Assembly (NCBI GenBank): GCA_914767715.1
Contig: OU612065.1
Coordinates: forward strand, 12,340,001 to 12,400,000
Length of the DNA: 60,000 nt
DNA from: Membranipora membranacea
Taxonomy: Eukaryota > Bryozoa > Gymnolaemata > Cheilostomatida > Membraniporidae
Direction of reading: 5' to 3'
Shown here: in pieces, positions 37,201 through 45,222 of the stretch
How positions within the stretch are numbered: the first letter of the stretch is position 1
Layout: each line of letters starts with the position of its first letter
Translations under genes and position numbers: made by a program
The notes under the pieces: generated by a model
Seen by the model: only the letters and a program-made list of their open reading frames with translations
The model's database searches: none
Told to the model about the DNA's origin: nothing

Positions 37201-40148
37201 TATGGCTGATTATCCATTCACACCTGTGAATAGATAAATCAAGGATCCTCTTTGCAAAGCTTTCTCCACTCTTTTCCCTACTCTAACAAAATTCTCTGAT
37301 TATTTCTATAGGATCAGTATATATTCTTACACGATGCTCTTTTGGAGGCCTCGGAAGGATTTGATACAATCATTCCACTCTCTGACTTTAAATCTCAGTA
37401 TGATACACTTAGAACTCGTCAGTCCAAGGGCAAAAGTCAAGTGCAGGTCCAGTATGAGGTGAGTTATCTCAACCATATGTGTATAGCTATAACAGTCTGC
37501 TCCGTCTGCACTATAGAAAATCGGCTTTTTTTGACAATTCAGATACTCCTGAACGTTGTTTTTTCGCCTGGTAGAGGATAAGATAAGCTCCTTGAGTTGG
37601 AGATGAAAGTGTAGTATTTTACCTGCTGGATATAACCCTTATTTTTCAATTTGCAGAAACTGCAGGACTTACTCTACATAGACAGAAGTACCGACGCTTC
37701 ATCCAAAGAAAATCAGATAAAAAACAGATGCGCTAATGTTATACCATGTGAGTATATTAAAACCATTTATGATGGTTTAAAGTGTCTCAGAAATTTATTC
37801 AATCTGATAGAAATTTATTCTATCAGATCTGATTACTGTTTGTTTATGTCAAGACCCACTGCTTTCGTATTGACTCATTGTATTGGCACTACAGCCTGGA
37901 GTTGTCTTCCCAATCCGCATGACCAGACAATTCCTTCGGTGAATAGATAAAAATAACTCACATTATTCGTAATTGTGATGGGTATTGTTCTTTGCTTTCA
38001 GTTAATCATCGGCGAGTGAAACTGCATAATATGCCCAGTGACTACATCAACGCCACATTTGTCGATGTAAGTATTTCATTCATCTATCCAAACACCATGT
38101 ATTTTGTTTTTACACCACTTTGACGTATACTTTAACCTCATTCATGATATGAACTTTAAGTATTGTGATAACAATGAAAAAATTTGGACCCAGTGCCGAA
38201 TGATACTTAAGATCGCTCATCACCTGATTATCATACTCATGTGTCTATCACCATAAAATTTAAAGTGTTGATTGTTGTCATTGAGTACGTGCAGAGTGAT
38301 GATGATGTTGTGATAGCTAGCGGAAGCGAATTATTATGTAGCTAAAATGCCAAAATATGTATCACACGTAGATCAAATGTAGGCAGTGTTGCTCAAAGGT
38401 GATAACCTTTGTCTTTATATCAGGACCACAGAAAGAGAATGTCGTTAATAGCTACCCAACACCCTCTGACCAGTACGATGGAAGACTTCTGGAAGATGGT
38501 CGAATTGGAAAAACCATTTGCAGTAGTTACGTTATGTGCGTCATCAGCAGTCAATGACTCTAAAGACAAGCAGGTGTGTGATAATTCAATGTCATGAATT
38601 ATATTACAACTACATGATAATAAAGATATCATTTTTCTCGTGATTCCCAACGCCATCACCATGATAAGTTAATCATAGAAACTAGAAATGAGGTGTCTAG
38701 ACCCTCCCAAACCATTTAGAAGTTTTGTCATTATCGGAATTATCTTTCGTTCATACCCAGAACATGTGGTTACCAACTCACTACGTTTGGCTCTGTAAGA
38801 TGTCTCTTTTTACTGAAGTTGATATAGACTAGCGCGTTTAATGAGATATCTATCATGTTTGCAGGACTTACCAAAGTTCTGGCCCACAATGGAATGTAGA
38901 ACCAAAGAATACACCTCAGTATCCATAGAGCTGCTCGAAGAAACTCAACTGGATAAAGTCCCCGGTGTTACTAAACAATCACTCGTCGTCACTAATAAAA
39001 ATCAGGTAAGTGACACGCTTCCAAACCCTAGATATCTCAAACATCACTCCGCTTACTGGTAGTGCATTACATTAGAAACTTATCGGAACTTGTCTGATTA
39101 CAATCTTCTGCCAGCAGTCATCAAATCTCTTATTTGAGTATATCTCACAGGTGCAGCTTTATAAGATATAAATATATGCAAAGTATTAAATTATCAATTC
39201 TGTTTATAGAATTTCCTCATTCCTATTACAGAAAGCCTTCCAGCCTCAGCCTTTAGCTGTAGATCACTACATGTGTGATTTCTGGTCTAGTCAAAAACCT
39301 CTGCCCTCCAATAAGGAGAGTTTACTCAAACTAGTCTCAATGCTGGATCGAAGGAAACAAGAAAATGATGATAAAACTCTTGTAGTCAACTGCTAGTAAG
39401 TATAATAAAAACTTATCATTATTTGGTGAAACTTGATGTACCGTTGAGTACTCTAAACAGAACCGCTATTGCTTTTTGATATTGTATGTTTTATATCGTA
39501 TCATAGTTACAGACTTATGTGACCATTATTATCAGGTTTTGATAAATGACAGCCCCGACAAAACTCAATTACTTAGTAGCAAGGCTACATGCAATCTAAT
39601 ACATGTATATTTCTTTTAACTTTAGTGATGGTGCCAAACAGACAGGGTTGTATCTAGCTTGTCATGTGTTACTGCAGCAGCTTCTTATGGATAGCGAAGT
39701 AGATGTCCCTGAAGTAGTCAAACTTATTAGAAATGATCAGCCCATGTTCATCCCTAGTGTGGTTAGTTCCTTATAATAAGTATCTGTCAATTTGAACTGA
39801 ATGTTGGTCCTTTATGCCGGTCAACTCCTTACAATTTTCATATCCATGAAAATACCTACCATCGGTGGTAACTTATTCTAGCTAATGTCTTCTAAGTTCT
39901 TCATTGTTATTCTTATGTGAACTTTGTATATGTCGAGCACATTGAAATTCCCCAATCTTCCATTGGCTTTTGTGTAGCAACTCAAAAGCCAATTAAAGAT
40001 AGAAAGTGTCTGTAGTTTTTCTGTGATTTCCCGCAATGAAGAAATATTACCCTTTTGTTTTCAGGAGCAGTACCAGTTCTGCTATGACTTTGTCTATGAA
40101 TTCTTGGACAAGCTAAATCAAGACTCTGCTGTCTTCACTCACCTCTAG
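7123..40148 (+). CDS. Receptor-type protein tyrosine phosphatase, EGF-Ig-FN3 ectodomain, tandem PTP domains (31 coding exons)
   Basis: A single-pass plasma-membrane enzyme that removes phosphate from phosphotyrosine on cytoplasmic substrates, controlled by its adhesion-type ectodomain. Coding exons: 7123-7246, 11704-11877, 13474-13598, 14924-15086, 17477-17626, 17898-18208, 18567-18795, 19217-19323, 19654-19785, 21840-21909, 27256-27365, 28047-28242, 28634-28724, 29167-29352, 29547-29671, 29857-29977, 30781-30884, 34135-34383, 34896-34972, 35241-35375, 35923-36042, 36200-36348, 36912-37047, 37312-37458, 37657-37747, 38002-38066, 38424-38573, 38865-39005, 39232-39395, 39626-39761, 40065-40148. 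All junctions are GT-AG and all phases agree, giving 1,453 residues. Order: signal peptide, EGF-like (about 42-99), Ig-like (100-195), four FN3 (196-630), R2B-type juxtamembrane module (631-764), transmembrane (about 780-805), D1 (840-1177), D2 (1178-1453). The juxtamembrane module resembles the PTPRK/M/T subfamily, but there is no MAM domain. The gene-level call is secure; individual weak-acceptor exons, notably the third, are less so. Confidence 0.93.
10231..10424. mobile_element. About 180-bp foldback element in an intron
   Basis: Two long arms pair in reverse complement: 'TTTGCCTGCATTCC' (left, near 10276) with its complement near 10375, and 'ACTGGTCACGC' plus 'GCAGGCAAAGG' near the centre (about 10308-10360). 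Outer arms 'CTAGACCAAGTTTGG' and its diverged partner also pair. TTACATT occurs on both flanks (10231-10237 and 10418-10424) and could be a target duplication of 7-8 bp. The outermost ends pair poorly, so the exact borders are uncertain. It looks like a non-autonomous DNA transposon. Confidence 0.65.
11476..11524. mobile_element. 35-bp hairpin insertion CAGGGAGGGTGGGA...TCCCACCCTCCCTG with near-perfect flanking repeat
   Basis: Arms at 11483-11496 and 11504-11517 are exact reverse complements of 14 bp around a 7-bp spacer. Immediately outside are GTTAGAG (11476-11482) and GTTAGAA (11518-11524), a 6-of-7 direct repeat. The CAGGG...CCCTG ends are shared with a second tiny palindrome at 42372-42398. 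I read both as extremely short non-autonomous elements or deletion products of a transposon with CAGGG ends. Confidence 0.55.
11704..11877 (+). CDS. Phosphatase exon 2: EGF-like module
   Basis: A symmetrical phase 1-1 exon of 58 codons with eight cysteines after a Thr/Pro-containing linker. The pattern runs TCPQ...ECLLCGC....[20 protein letters not shown], the scavenger/MEGF-type EGF-like arrangement ending in G..GPGC. It probably mediates ligand or matrix contact. A phase 1-1 module is easily shuffled, which fits its unusual presence in an R2B-like phosphatase. Confidence 0.8.
13474..15086 (+). CDS. Phosphatase exons 3-4: Ig-like domain
   Basis: Two exons, 13474-13598 and 14924-15086, joined in phase 0, encode about 96 residues. 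The first has the B-strand cysteine in 'NVTCVI', and the second has the F-strand pattern 'DNYTCFM'. This Cys pair is the expected Ig disulfide. N-glycosylation sequons are present (NVT, NLS, NYT). The acceptor at 13471-13473 (CTGTAG) was chosen because it restores phase; its pyrimidine tract is weak, so the 5' edge of exon 3 is the least certain boundary in the gene. Confidence 0.7.
15087..17476 (+). other. Phosphatase intron 4, no feature recognised
   Basis: A 2.4-kb intron between the Ig and FN3 exons. It is AT-rich with no coding exon I can support; short open frames near 15.7-16.1 kb have no recognisable motif. Confidence 0.5.
17477..21909 (+). CDS. Phosphatase exons 5-10: FN3 domains 1-3
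   Basis: Exons 17477-17626, 17898-18208, 18567-18795, 19217-19323, 19654-19785 and 21840-21909 encode three consecutive fibronectin type III repeats. Each shows the expected landmarks: a Trp in strand B ('IIHRWDPG', 'VTLSWQ', 'KINWSEP') and a Tyr in strand F or its turn ('[11 protein letters not shown]', '[12 protein letters not shown]', '[16 protein letters not shown]'). Domains 1 and 2 are partly fused within exon 17898-18208. Domain 3 is spread over three exons, with a 2-kb intron before its last strand. Confidence 0.88.
21910..27255 (+). other. Largest phosphatase intron (5.3 kb)
   Basis: The exons on either side join smoothly in phase 1 and continue the FN3 series, so no coding exon needs to be missing. 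The intron is AT-rich with no recognisable transposon protein or RNA gene. Short open frames (for example 23399-23650 and 27056-27325) show no motif; the latter merely runs into the next exon. Confidence 0.55.
27256..28242 (+). CDS. Phosphatase exons 11-12: FN3 domain 4
   Basis: Exons 27256-27365 and 28047-28242 encode a fourth FN3 repeat. '[13 protein letters not shown]' is the B-strand Trp and following loop, and '[17 protein letters not shown]' is the F-strand Tyr and the usual N..G..S turn. Extra cysteines (four in the second exon) may form domain-specific disulfides. The domain ends in 'VYTNPP' and is followed directly by the juxtamembrane module. Confidence 0.88.
28634..29671 (+). CDS. 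Phosphatase exons 13-15: R2B-type juxtamembrane extracellular module
   Basis: Exons 28634-28724, 29167-29352 and 29547-29671 encode an FN3-like membrane-proximal region. The block '[20 protein letters not shown]', followed by '[20 protein letters not shown]', closely follows the equivalent region of PTPRK/PTPRM ('AAELP....FTVGDN.TY.G..NPPL.P...Y.I'), which places the gene near the R2B subfamily. A basic stretch 'KKRKKR' in exon 14 resembles a furin-type cleavage site; R2B phosphatases are known to be cut by proprotein convertases in this part of the ectodomain. Confidence 0.85.
29857..30884 (+). CDS. Phosphatase exons 16-17: transmembrane helix and cytoplasmic stalk
   Basis: Exon 29857-29977 ends with an uninterrupted hydrophobic run of about 25 residues ('[20 protein letters not shown]' and on), closed by Arg-His-Arg-Arg at the start of exon 30781-30884, the expected stop-transfer signal. 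The second exon gives a short charged stalk and ends in phase 1. The interval before the next constitutive exon (34135) is 3.2 kb and contains the candidate alternative exons listed separately. Confidence 0.9.
31147..31167 (+). other. Candidate 21-nt microexon (phase 1-1) in the cytoplasmic stalk
   Basis: Between an acceptor GTTGACTAG and a donor GTGAGT lie exactly 21 bases that read in frame from phase 1 to phase 1, adding about seven residues (GMYRLID) between the stalk exon and D1. Optional small exons at this position are known in receptor phosphatases. The acceptor's pyrimidine tract is modest, so it could be chance. Confidence 0.35.
31275..31298. repeat. (CT)n microsatellite
   Basis: A pure CT dinucleotide run of about 12 units in an intron of the phosphatase gene. 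Confidence 0.95.
31773..31907 (+). other. Candidate alternative exon, 135 nt, phase 1-1
   Basis: The frame is open from GGCAAG|CT to TCT G|GTATTT and encodes a charged, helix-like segment including '[14 protein letters not shown]' and '[15 protein letters not shown]'. It has its own in-frame ATG at 31778. Phase fits on both sides, so it could be a cassette exon or an alternative first exon. The splice sites are weak (poor pyrimidine tract, GTATTT donor), so coding status is doubtful. Confidence 0.25.
32831..33018 (+). CDS. Candidate alternative first exons of a cytosolic phosphatase isoform
   Basis: ATG at 32831 opens 36 codons, very basic and Ser/Pro-rich (start '[13 protein letters not shown]', later '[16 protein letters not shown]'), ending in ACAG|GTGTGT in phase 1 at 32939. 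A 21-nt exon, 32998-33018 (strong tract TTTCTTTTCTCTTCAG, donor GTAAGT), follows in phase 1-1 and adds ANKSLLE. Both splice in frame onto the first D1 exon at 34135, which the transmembrane stalk exon also joins in phase 1. A product from this start would lack the ectodomain and transmembrane segment, like the cytosolic isoform of vertebrate PTPRE. The open frame, matching phase and good second-exon splice sites support it; a promoter is not identified. Confidence 0.5.
34135..37458 (+). CDS. Phosphatase exons 18-24: catalytic PTP domain D1
   Basis: Seven exons encode a complete PTP domain with every key motif: '[14 protein letters not shown]' (the pTyr recognition loop), 'DYINANYID', 'YIATQGP', 'NKCEQYWP', the WPD loop '[12 protein letters not shown]' with the general acid Asp near residue 1050, the signature '[12 protein letters not shown]' with catalytic Cys near 1082 and its Arg, and the Q loop '[18 protein letters not shown]'. 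The signature is split between exons 36200-36348 and 36912-37047, inside the Ser codon right after the catalytic Cys. D1 should be active. Confidence 0.95.
36428..36491. repeat. 32-bp tandem duplication in an intron
   Basis: Two adjacent copies of a 32-bp unit beginning GAAACCACTACT and ending GTACAGTGAA(C/A)G, at 36428-36459 and 36460-36491, differ at only a few positions. It lies 80 bp after a D1 exon donor and does not touch a splice site. Confidence 0.9.
37657..40148 (+). CDS. Phosphatase exons 25-31: degenerate PTP domain D2
   Basis: Seven exons encode a second PTP fold with retained structural blocks ('[14 protein letters not shown]', 'DYINATFVD', '[18 protein letters not shown]', 'PKFWP') and a lost active site. 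The signature reads 'NCYDGAKQTG': the His before the Cys is Asn and the invariant Arg is Gln. The WPD loop region reads '[12 protein letters not shown]', keeping Trp but not Pro-Asp. D2 is therefore a pseudophosphatase, presumably regulatory or a binding module. The stop codon is at 40146-40148 after a short tail. Confidence 0.92.
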
Positions 40149-40278
40149 TCATATTCTATTTCATATTTATAAAATTCTGATCTACTGCTCGCTGTATGAG
40201 GCATCGGATGGTCGGTAATTGTTATTTTCATCAAGATTCAATACTCTCAATAATCATTAATCATTTATAAGGTTGTAT

Positions 40279-40284
40279 AATAAA
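40279..40284 (+). promoter_or_regulatory. AATAAA polyadenylation signal, phosphatase gene
   Basis: The first canonical AATAAA after the phosphatase stop codon, 131 bp downstream, followed by U-rich sequence. This is a reasonable transcript end. Confidence 0.6.
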
Positions 40285-42364
40285 AGTTACACCATTATAG
40301 TTTGGGTGTACCATCTTTTATTATCTGAGGATCTTATAAGACAGATAAATGCTGTATATTGTATTAGGTTAGACCTAGAGTTCTGGTTTGGATCAACTGT
40401 CATATTTTTTCTGTAGAAAACATTATTTTGACGTATGTCAGGAAATTCTTTGTATTATTTTTTCATTTATACTACAAAGCTTAGTTTGTTTTATTCTATC
40501 ATTAAGACCGAGCTTGGCAGTTTTATATGTTCCAATACCCTTATTGAAGCAGCAGCATGATGGTTCAACCCTCAATAGTATTAATCAATGTTAAATTATA
40601 ATTTTGTACTCCTCTAAACTGCCATTATTTTTCTCCAAAACTCTTTTTTCAACTACTCTCCAATTGGAGGCACAAAACTGTTGTGTCTAGAATTCTGTTA
40701 TTGCAGCAAATAAAAATATGAATTTGATAGAACATTATCCCCTAAATTTGTTATGAATTGGCACCCATGATTATTCACTCTTGCAATCTTACCTGAGATG
40801 ATTGGAGGCTAGATTGTGGTATTATGAGGACTGAATGTAATTATGTAATTTGTGACTATAATCTAGTTTTTAGGATTAGAAAAAAAGGGCTGAGCTTGAA
40901 ATTGCTGCTAATTGCTGTTAGCATTTGGAATTTTTTGTTTATTGGGCTGTCATTTTACCTAAACTTTGGGCATAATTGAGACAGTATCTGACATTACACA
41001 GATGGGTTCCCGTCTCCCTGTGTGTTGATGAAAATTGTAAGTTGCCTTAATTTAACAGTTTATTTTGAAGATGTTGAAAATAGAGCTTTCAAATAATCAT
41101 TGAATTAGATAAACATCAAGTTATCAGAAGCTGTAGCAAAATAGTGATAGTCAGTTTATGTAAAATACACCTGCTTCAAACTGCGGAGTTTATCATTCAC
41201 CTAGATAGATTCAACTACATAATGTACCAAGAGTCTTAATAGTGTGGCCGGGTAGGACATTAACTTATTATGGTATCTCAGTATACCAAGCTTCGAGAAG
41301 TCAGCTAAATCCATGAAATCAATAACAGAATCTAGGAAGCTCCCTTAAGAATACATACTTGACAATTTTACTATGATGGCTACAGAAGACCATTTACTAC
41401 CTAACCTTACTTTAGCAATCTATGCTAGTTCACAGCACTTGAATAATGAGAGTGGTAGATTTACTGATGACTGATGGTACTGATATAATCTTGTAGATAA
41501 TCTTTTATTAATTCTACGCAATATCTTGTCGTACTATTTCACCGTAAAGTCTGAAAAGATGTTATAAAAAACAATGGTAAGGCTCTAGAGTCAATTAGCT
41601 TGAATTAATATATAAAATATAAGCATACATGTATATGCGAAGTATGCAAATACAGAATTAAATGCTGCAAAGGAGTGTTTACCAAGAGTTTGTGTAAAAA
41701 AATGGTAATAAAAGGAAAATATCGTACCTTTAGCTCCTTCCAAGTGTGTGCTTTCTTATGATGGTACGTTCTTGATTATGACTTGGAAAATTGTATCTTA
41801 AATATTCCAGTCAGTGAAAATGTAAATAATAGTATTTAAATGTGTACGCAGGGAGAAATAATATATTACGTGATTCTCCTCTGGCACTCGATAGGTAACT
41901 GACAGAGGACCGAATTGACCCTAGACACCGAGTTCAGAGTTGGGCAACATAACAATAGGGACACCAGGCTGACCAGTTCTCTAGACCAATCGCACGATAG
42001 CAAAGGGGACCGAAACCAAGATCAAACGAACTCCTACCATTGTCCGAAGACTCCCGCAACACTCACTCCAAGCAGCCAGCACTATGCCACTCCATTGTTT
42101 CCAAAATGCCAGATTTAGCAGTTTTAAGGATTAGTGAATGTCATTTTATTTTGCTATGACAACTCTGACGAACTCATTGATAGATATAATCTACCAAATT
42201 ACATCTAACAATTGAAATAAAACTTCACTCAGACTAAACATAAAATCGTTATTGTTATCTTATCAGCTATCTTTACACTTACCGCAGAGTGTGGGTTATG
42301 TTGACTATTGCCTTCTCGTCTTGAAAAAGAGGACAACTCAAATTAAATTAATATTTACTGTTAT

Positions 42365-42405
42365 GTATATTCAGGGAGTTTGGGTCCCAAACTCCCTGGT
42401 ATATT
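42365..42405. mobile_element. 27-bp perfect palindrome CAGGGAGTTTGGG-T-CCCAAACTCCCTG with perfect 7-bp direct repeats
   Basis: Arms 42372-42384 and 42386-42398 are exact 13-bp reverse complements around one base. They are flanked by identical GTATATT at 42365-42371 and 42399-42405. The ends match the small hairpin at 11483-11517 (CAGGGAG...CTCCCTG). A palindrome alone could be chance or a hairpin-mediated event; the exact flanking repeat argues for a transposition-type insertion. Confidence 0.65.
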
Positions 42406-43320
42406 ATGATGATTGATGGATTAATGGCCATTAATTTACTCATCACAATGTGATATTGTGCTAGTTTGGGCAGTAAACTACATTCCTAATAAGCAAATTG
42501 CTTATTATGTTGTATAGAGTAGACTGAACATCTCAAAGTTTGTGTAGACTACCCATGTTTAAATTTTATAAGGAAATGTGAGTATCTTGAATTAGATTAA
42601 CTATATCTCACATATACTCACTGTCAATGGCTGTGTTTTGAAACCATTACATGACTTACATATCATTTTAGGGTCATTCCAGGTCCTCTCTCAATTGAAT
42701 GACAGTGAGTTTTTCATTTTTTAGATCGTTGTGTATGCACCTCAAAGATATTTTTCAATCCTCCGTCATATATGAATTTATATAGCAAGACATTGTTTTT
42801 AAATATATTTAGAGGGTTTTCCACAGAGTTATAAAAATACTACACAAAGTGTTCAATAATCTTTACCAGTTTGTAGTTATGTACCCTTTTAATCCGAGTG
42901 GACAACTGCTGCTCGCAATGCTGCGGTCACGCCTCGATTGTGTGGTTCGATCAATACTTCAAATGAGATCAGATTATATTTCCATTGACAATGTTTTGAC
43001 CACAACATAGAAAGAACATGTCCTCTTTTGCAATCGAGCATTACATCTGAACACCAAAACTGAATTCTGAAAATGTCCTCTATGAGCCCTGGACTTGACA
43101 GATATACACCTGCCTCTCAAAAACGCCTCCCTTAAAATTCTCAGAGTGCTTGAGCAAAGAACTATCAGCTACTGTGTATGAATAACCAAAACATCAACCT
43201 CTCCCGTTCGTACCTTGCAAAAAGTACACAGCCTCAACCAGAATATCCGCAGCAACCTATTGGGTATATGGGTAGACAAACTAACTAAGTGCCATCACAT
43301 ATGTGGCAGACCTACATCGG

Positions 43321-43367
43321 TGGTTCAGTGACATAAGCCAAACCCTGAGAGATCAGGTCGCAAGTCC
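43321..43367 (+). repeat. Possible tRNA-derived SINE head
   Basis: TGGTTCAGTGA at 43321-43331 resembles a pol III A box and GGTCGCAAGTCC at 43356-43367 resembles a B box, with a T-rich tract from about 43388. The 35-bp A-to-B spacing is shorter than in a tRNA, so this is a degenerate scrap at best. Confidence 0.3.
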
Positions 43368-44380
43368 ACTGTATTATTTCAAATACTTTTTTTTGTTATT
43401 TAGAAGCATATATTAGAAATACTTGCATCACGATTTTAACTTTTTTATTTGTTTACTGTAACTGAGAACATTATGACAAATTGTGTTGATTTTCAACCAT
43501 GGGAGGCATTGATCGAAAAATAAAGCTTGAAATGTATCGTTTGCACTGTAGCCATATTTTTTTCTATAAAAGCATAGCTTTTAGATGGTCTGTTCATCTC
43601 AGCTCATGTTTGCCACCTGTTATCATAAATCTAATTTATATTATATCAATTTCTACATCATACCATGAAAGTTTTGTGTATGAAACTGGGATCATGACCT
43701 TGCTGCTTCTTGGGAGATTGATGTAGTGATGTGGTGGTTGTTGGTGTTTAATAATAAAACTGTGTGGGCGTCCTAAAGTAGAACTGCCAACATAATAAAA
43801 TCACTCATACACTTCGCGCACAACTGGTAAGAAGACTCGAATCAACTCTCTCAAACTGTTATTTTTAAGGCTACAACTTTTATGAATAGGGTAATGAAAT
43901 CATGGCACTAAATAGTTTTGGTGTTTGTTAAAGTCCCCGGGGTTACTTGTGTGCACAATTCAATTAATTATCGAGTCTCTGTTGATGCCGTTAGGAAACT
44001 GTTTCACCCAATATTACACTCTATTGGATTTTAGTCATAGCTAATCTGCCGGCTCACACAATGCAATAATATAAGACAATTCATTTGCCAAGTTTGTGTG
44101 CTTTCTAATTATTTAACAAAATTAGTACTGCAATCTATTCTTCTTACACGTCCATATTATAACACCATTGACTGGCAGCTTCACTTTGTCGGATCAAGTG
44201 ATATAATGGCACCAAGCTATATTGATTGTAGATAATAAAATTGTCTTTCTTGAAATGTGGTAATGTAGAAAATGCCACTGGACGCACCTGTTTGAATTTC
44301 CATGAAATAGTTCACCAGCATATTTCATTTAAATCAAGAATTTTTGAAATCTACAGAAAGCAAGAGTTATATTGAATTTC

Positions 44381-44388
44381 TGACGTCA
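44381..44388 (+). promoter_or_regulatory. Perfect cAMP response element TGACGTCA
   Basis: The full 8-bp CRE palindrome lies 45 bp before a good splice donor (GAG|GTGAGT at 44434) and 840 bp before the VAChT start codon. This is where a shared VAChT/ChAT leader exon would be expected. CREB-family control of the cholinergic locus is known in other animals. The match is exact, but a role here is inferred from position. Confidence 0.5.
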
Positions 44389-44433
44389 GCTATCGAATGA
44401 AAGAAAGATACCATCTAAACAAAAACATTGAGG
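44389..44433 (+). other. Candidate shared 5' non-coding leader exon of VAChT and ChAT (3' part)
   Basis: The sequence ends at AACATTGAG|GTGAGT, the best donor upstream of the transporter. Two acceptors downstream fit: GTGTTACAG at 45113, which leads into the VAChT 5' UTR, and CAATTACAG at 49479, three bases before the ChAT ATG. Alternative splicing of one leader to either acceptor is the classic arrangement of the animal cholinergic locus. The 5' end cannot be seen, and the exon could lie elsewhere upstream. Confidence 0.4.
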
Positions 44434-45222
44434 TGAGTGTTGACATTTTACCTTATTTGCTCCTGTTGACAATTTAAACTGTTTTATTAGACAGTCAGAG
44501 CTGCAGCAGTCATCAGTCGTCTGTTAGAGAATTATTTAGTAAATTTTGCTGGATATATTGCAACTGTCATACAGGTTGTCATTTACAACTACTAATTTGT
44601 GTAGTGTTTGATGCCAAACCAATAGATTTTCCATTTATAGTACACCTCCCACTAATTTCCAAGGTACAGTATATGTTTTATACCATAATTACGCAATTGT
44701 TTATTAGTTGAGGAATGTCTGGGGATTTGGTTAGAATTAGAAAACACAGAATATGTAGTAGGCCAAGCCACTTTTGGCATTTTGATTTGGATGTCGAAAG
44801 GAACATTGCCATGATAAAACTTTTCGCCTCACCTTCACTTAACCGCGTGTCATTACTGTACAATATTGCTTTCAAACAAGGCGACATTCCCGATGTCCAT
44901 GGAATCAATGAACTCCCCCTCACAGTCAAATGACACTATCATAATAACATATTCCTGCCATTTTGATGGTGTAATATAAAATACATCCTTAAGAGTTTTG
45001 TCTTAGAACTAACTGCGCAATAAGAACAATTATAATTCATAAATTATTCAGAAGTCCAATGATTTTTCTTTGGCAACTAAGAAAAGGTAAATGGTTTTCA
45101 TATTGTGTTACAGATTAACAGAAAATTGATTGCACCGCTTGTGGATTATTCAATGAACACTGAAAGATAAGTTGAGAGGTAGGAGCTGGGAGACTTATCA
45201 GACATTTTGTTATCTTCAAAGT

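Larger units (their letters stand above)
40285..44340. other. Intergenic region between the phosphatase and the cholinergic locus
   Basis: No gene is supported. It holds a 27-bp palindrome with a 7-bp duplication (42365-42405), a GC-richer patch near 41890-42110 with a 67-codon open frame of no recognised family, and a possible SINE head near 43321-43367. Parts near 44 kb may belong to the cholinergic promoter. Confidence 0.5.

Noticed and set aside
37804-37828. CTGATAG...CTATCAG hairpin in a D2 intron
   Set aside because: Seven-base arms in AT-rich DNA with no flanking duplication are expected by chance.
44678-44933. Overlapping open frames on both strands between the leader exon and VAChT
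   Set aside because: Neither shows a known motif, the plus frame has no supporting splice sites, and the region lies in the presumed leader intron.
45172-45222. Extension of the VAChT frame upstream of ATG 45223
   Set aside because: It would need a TTG start; there is no ATG in the extension and the peptide shows no VAChT similarity, so 45223 is preferred.
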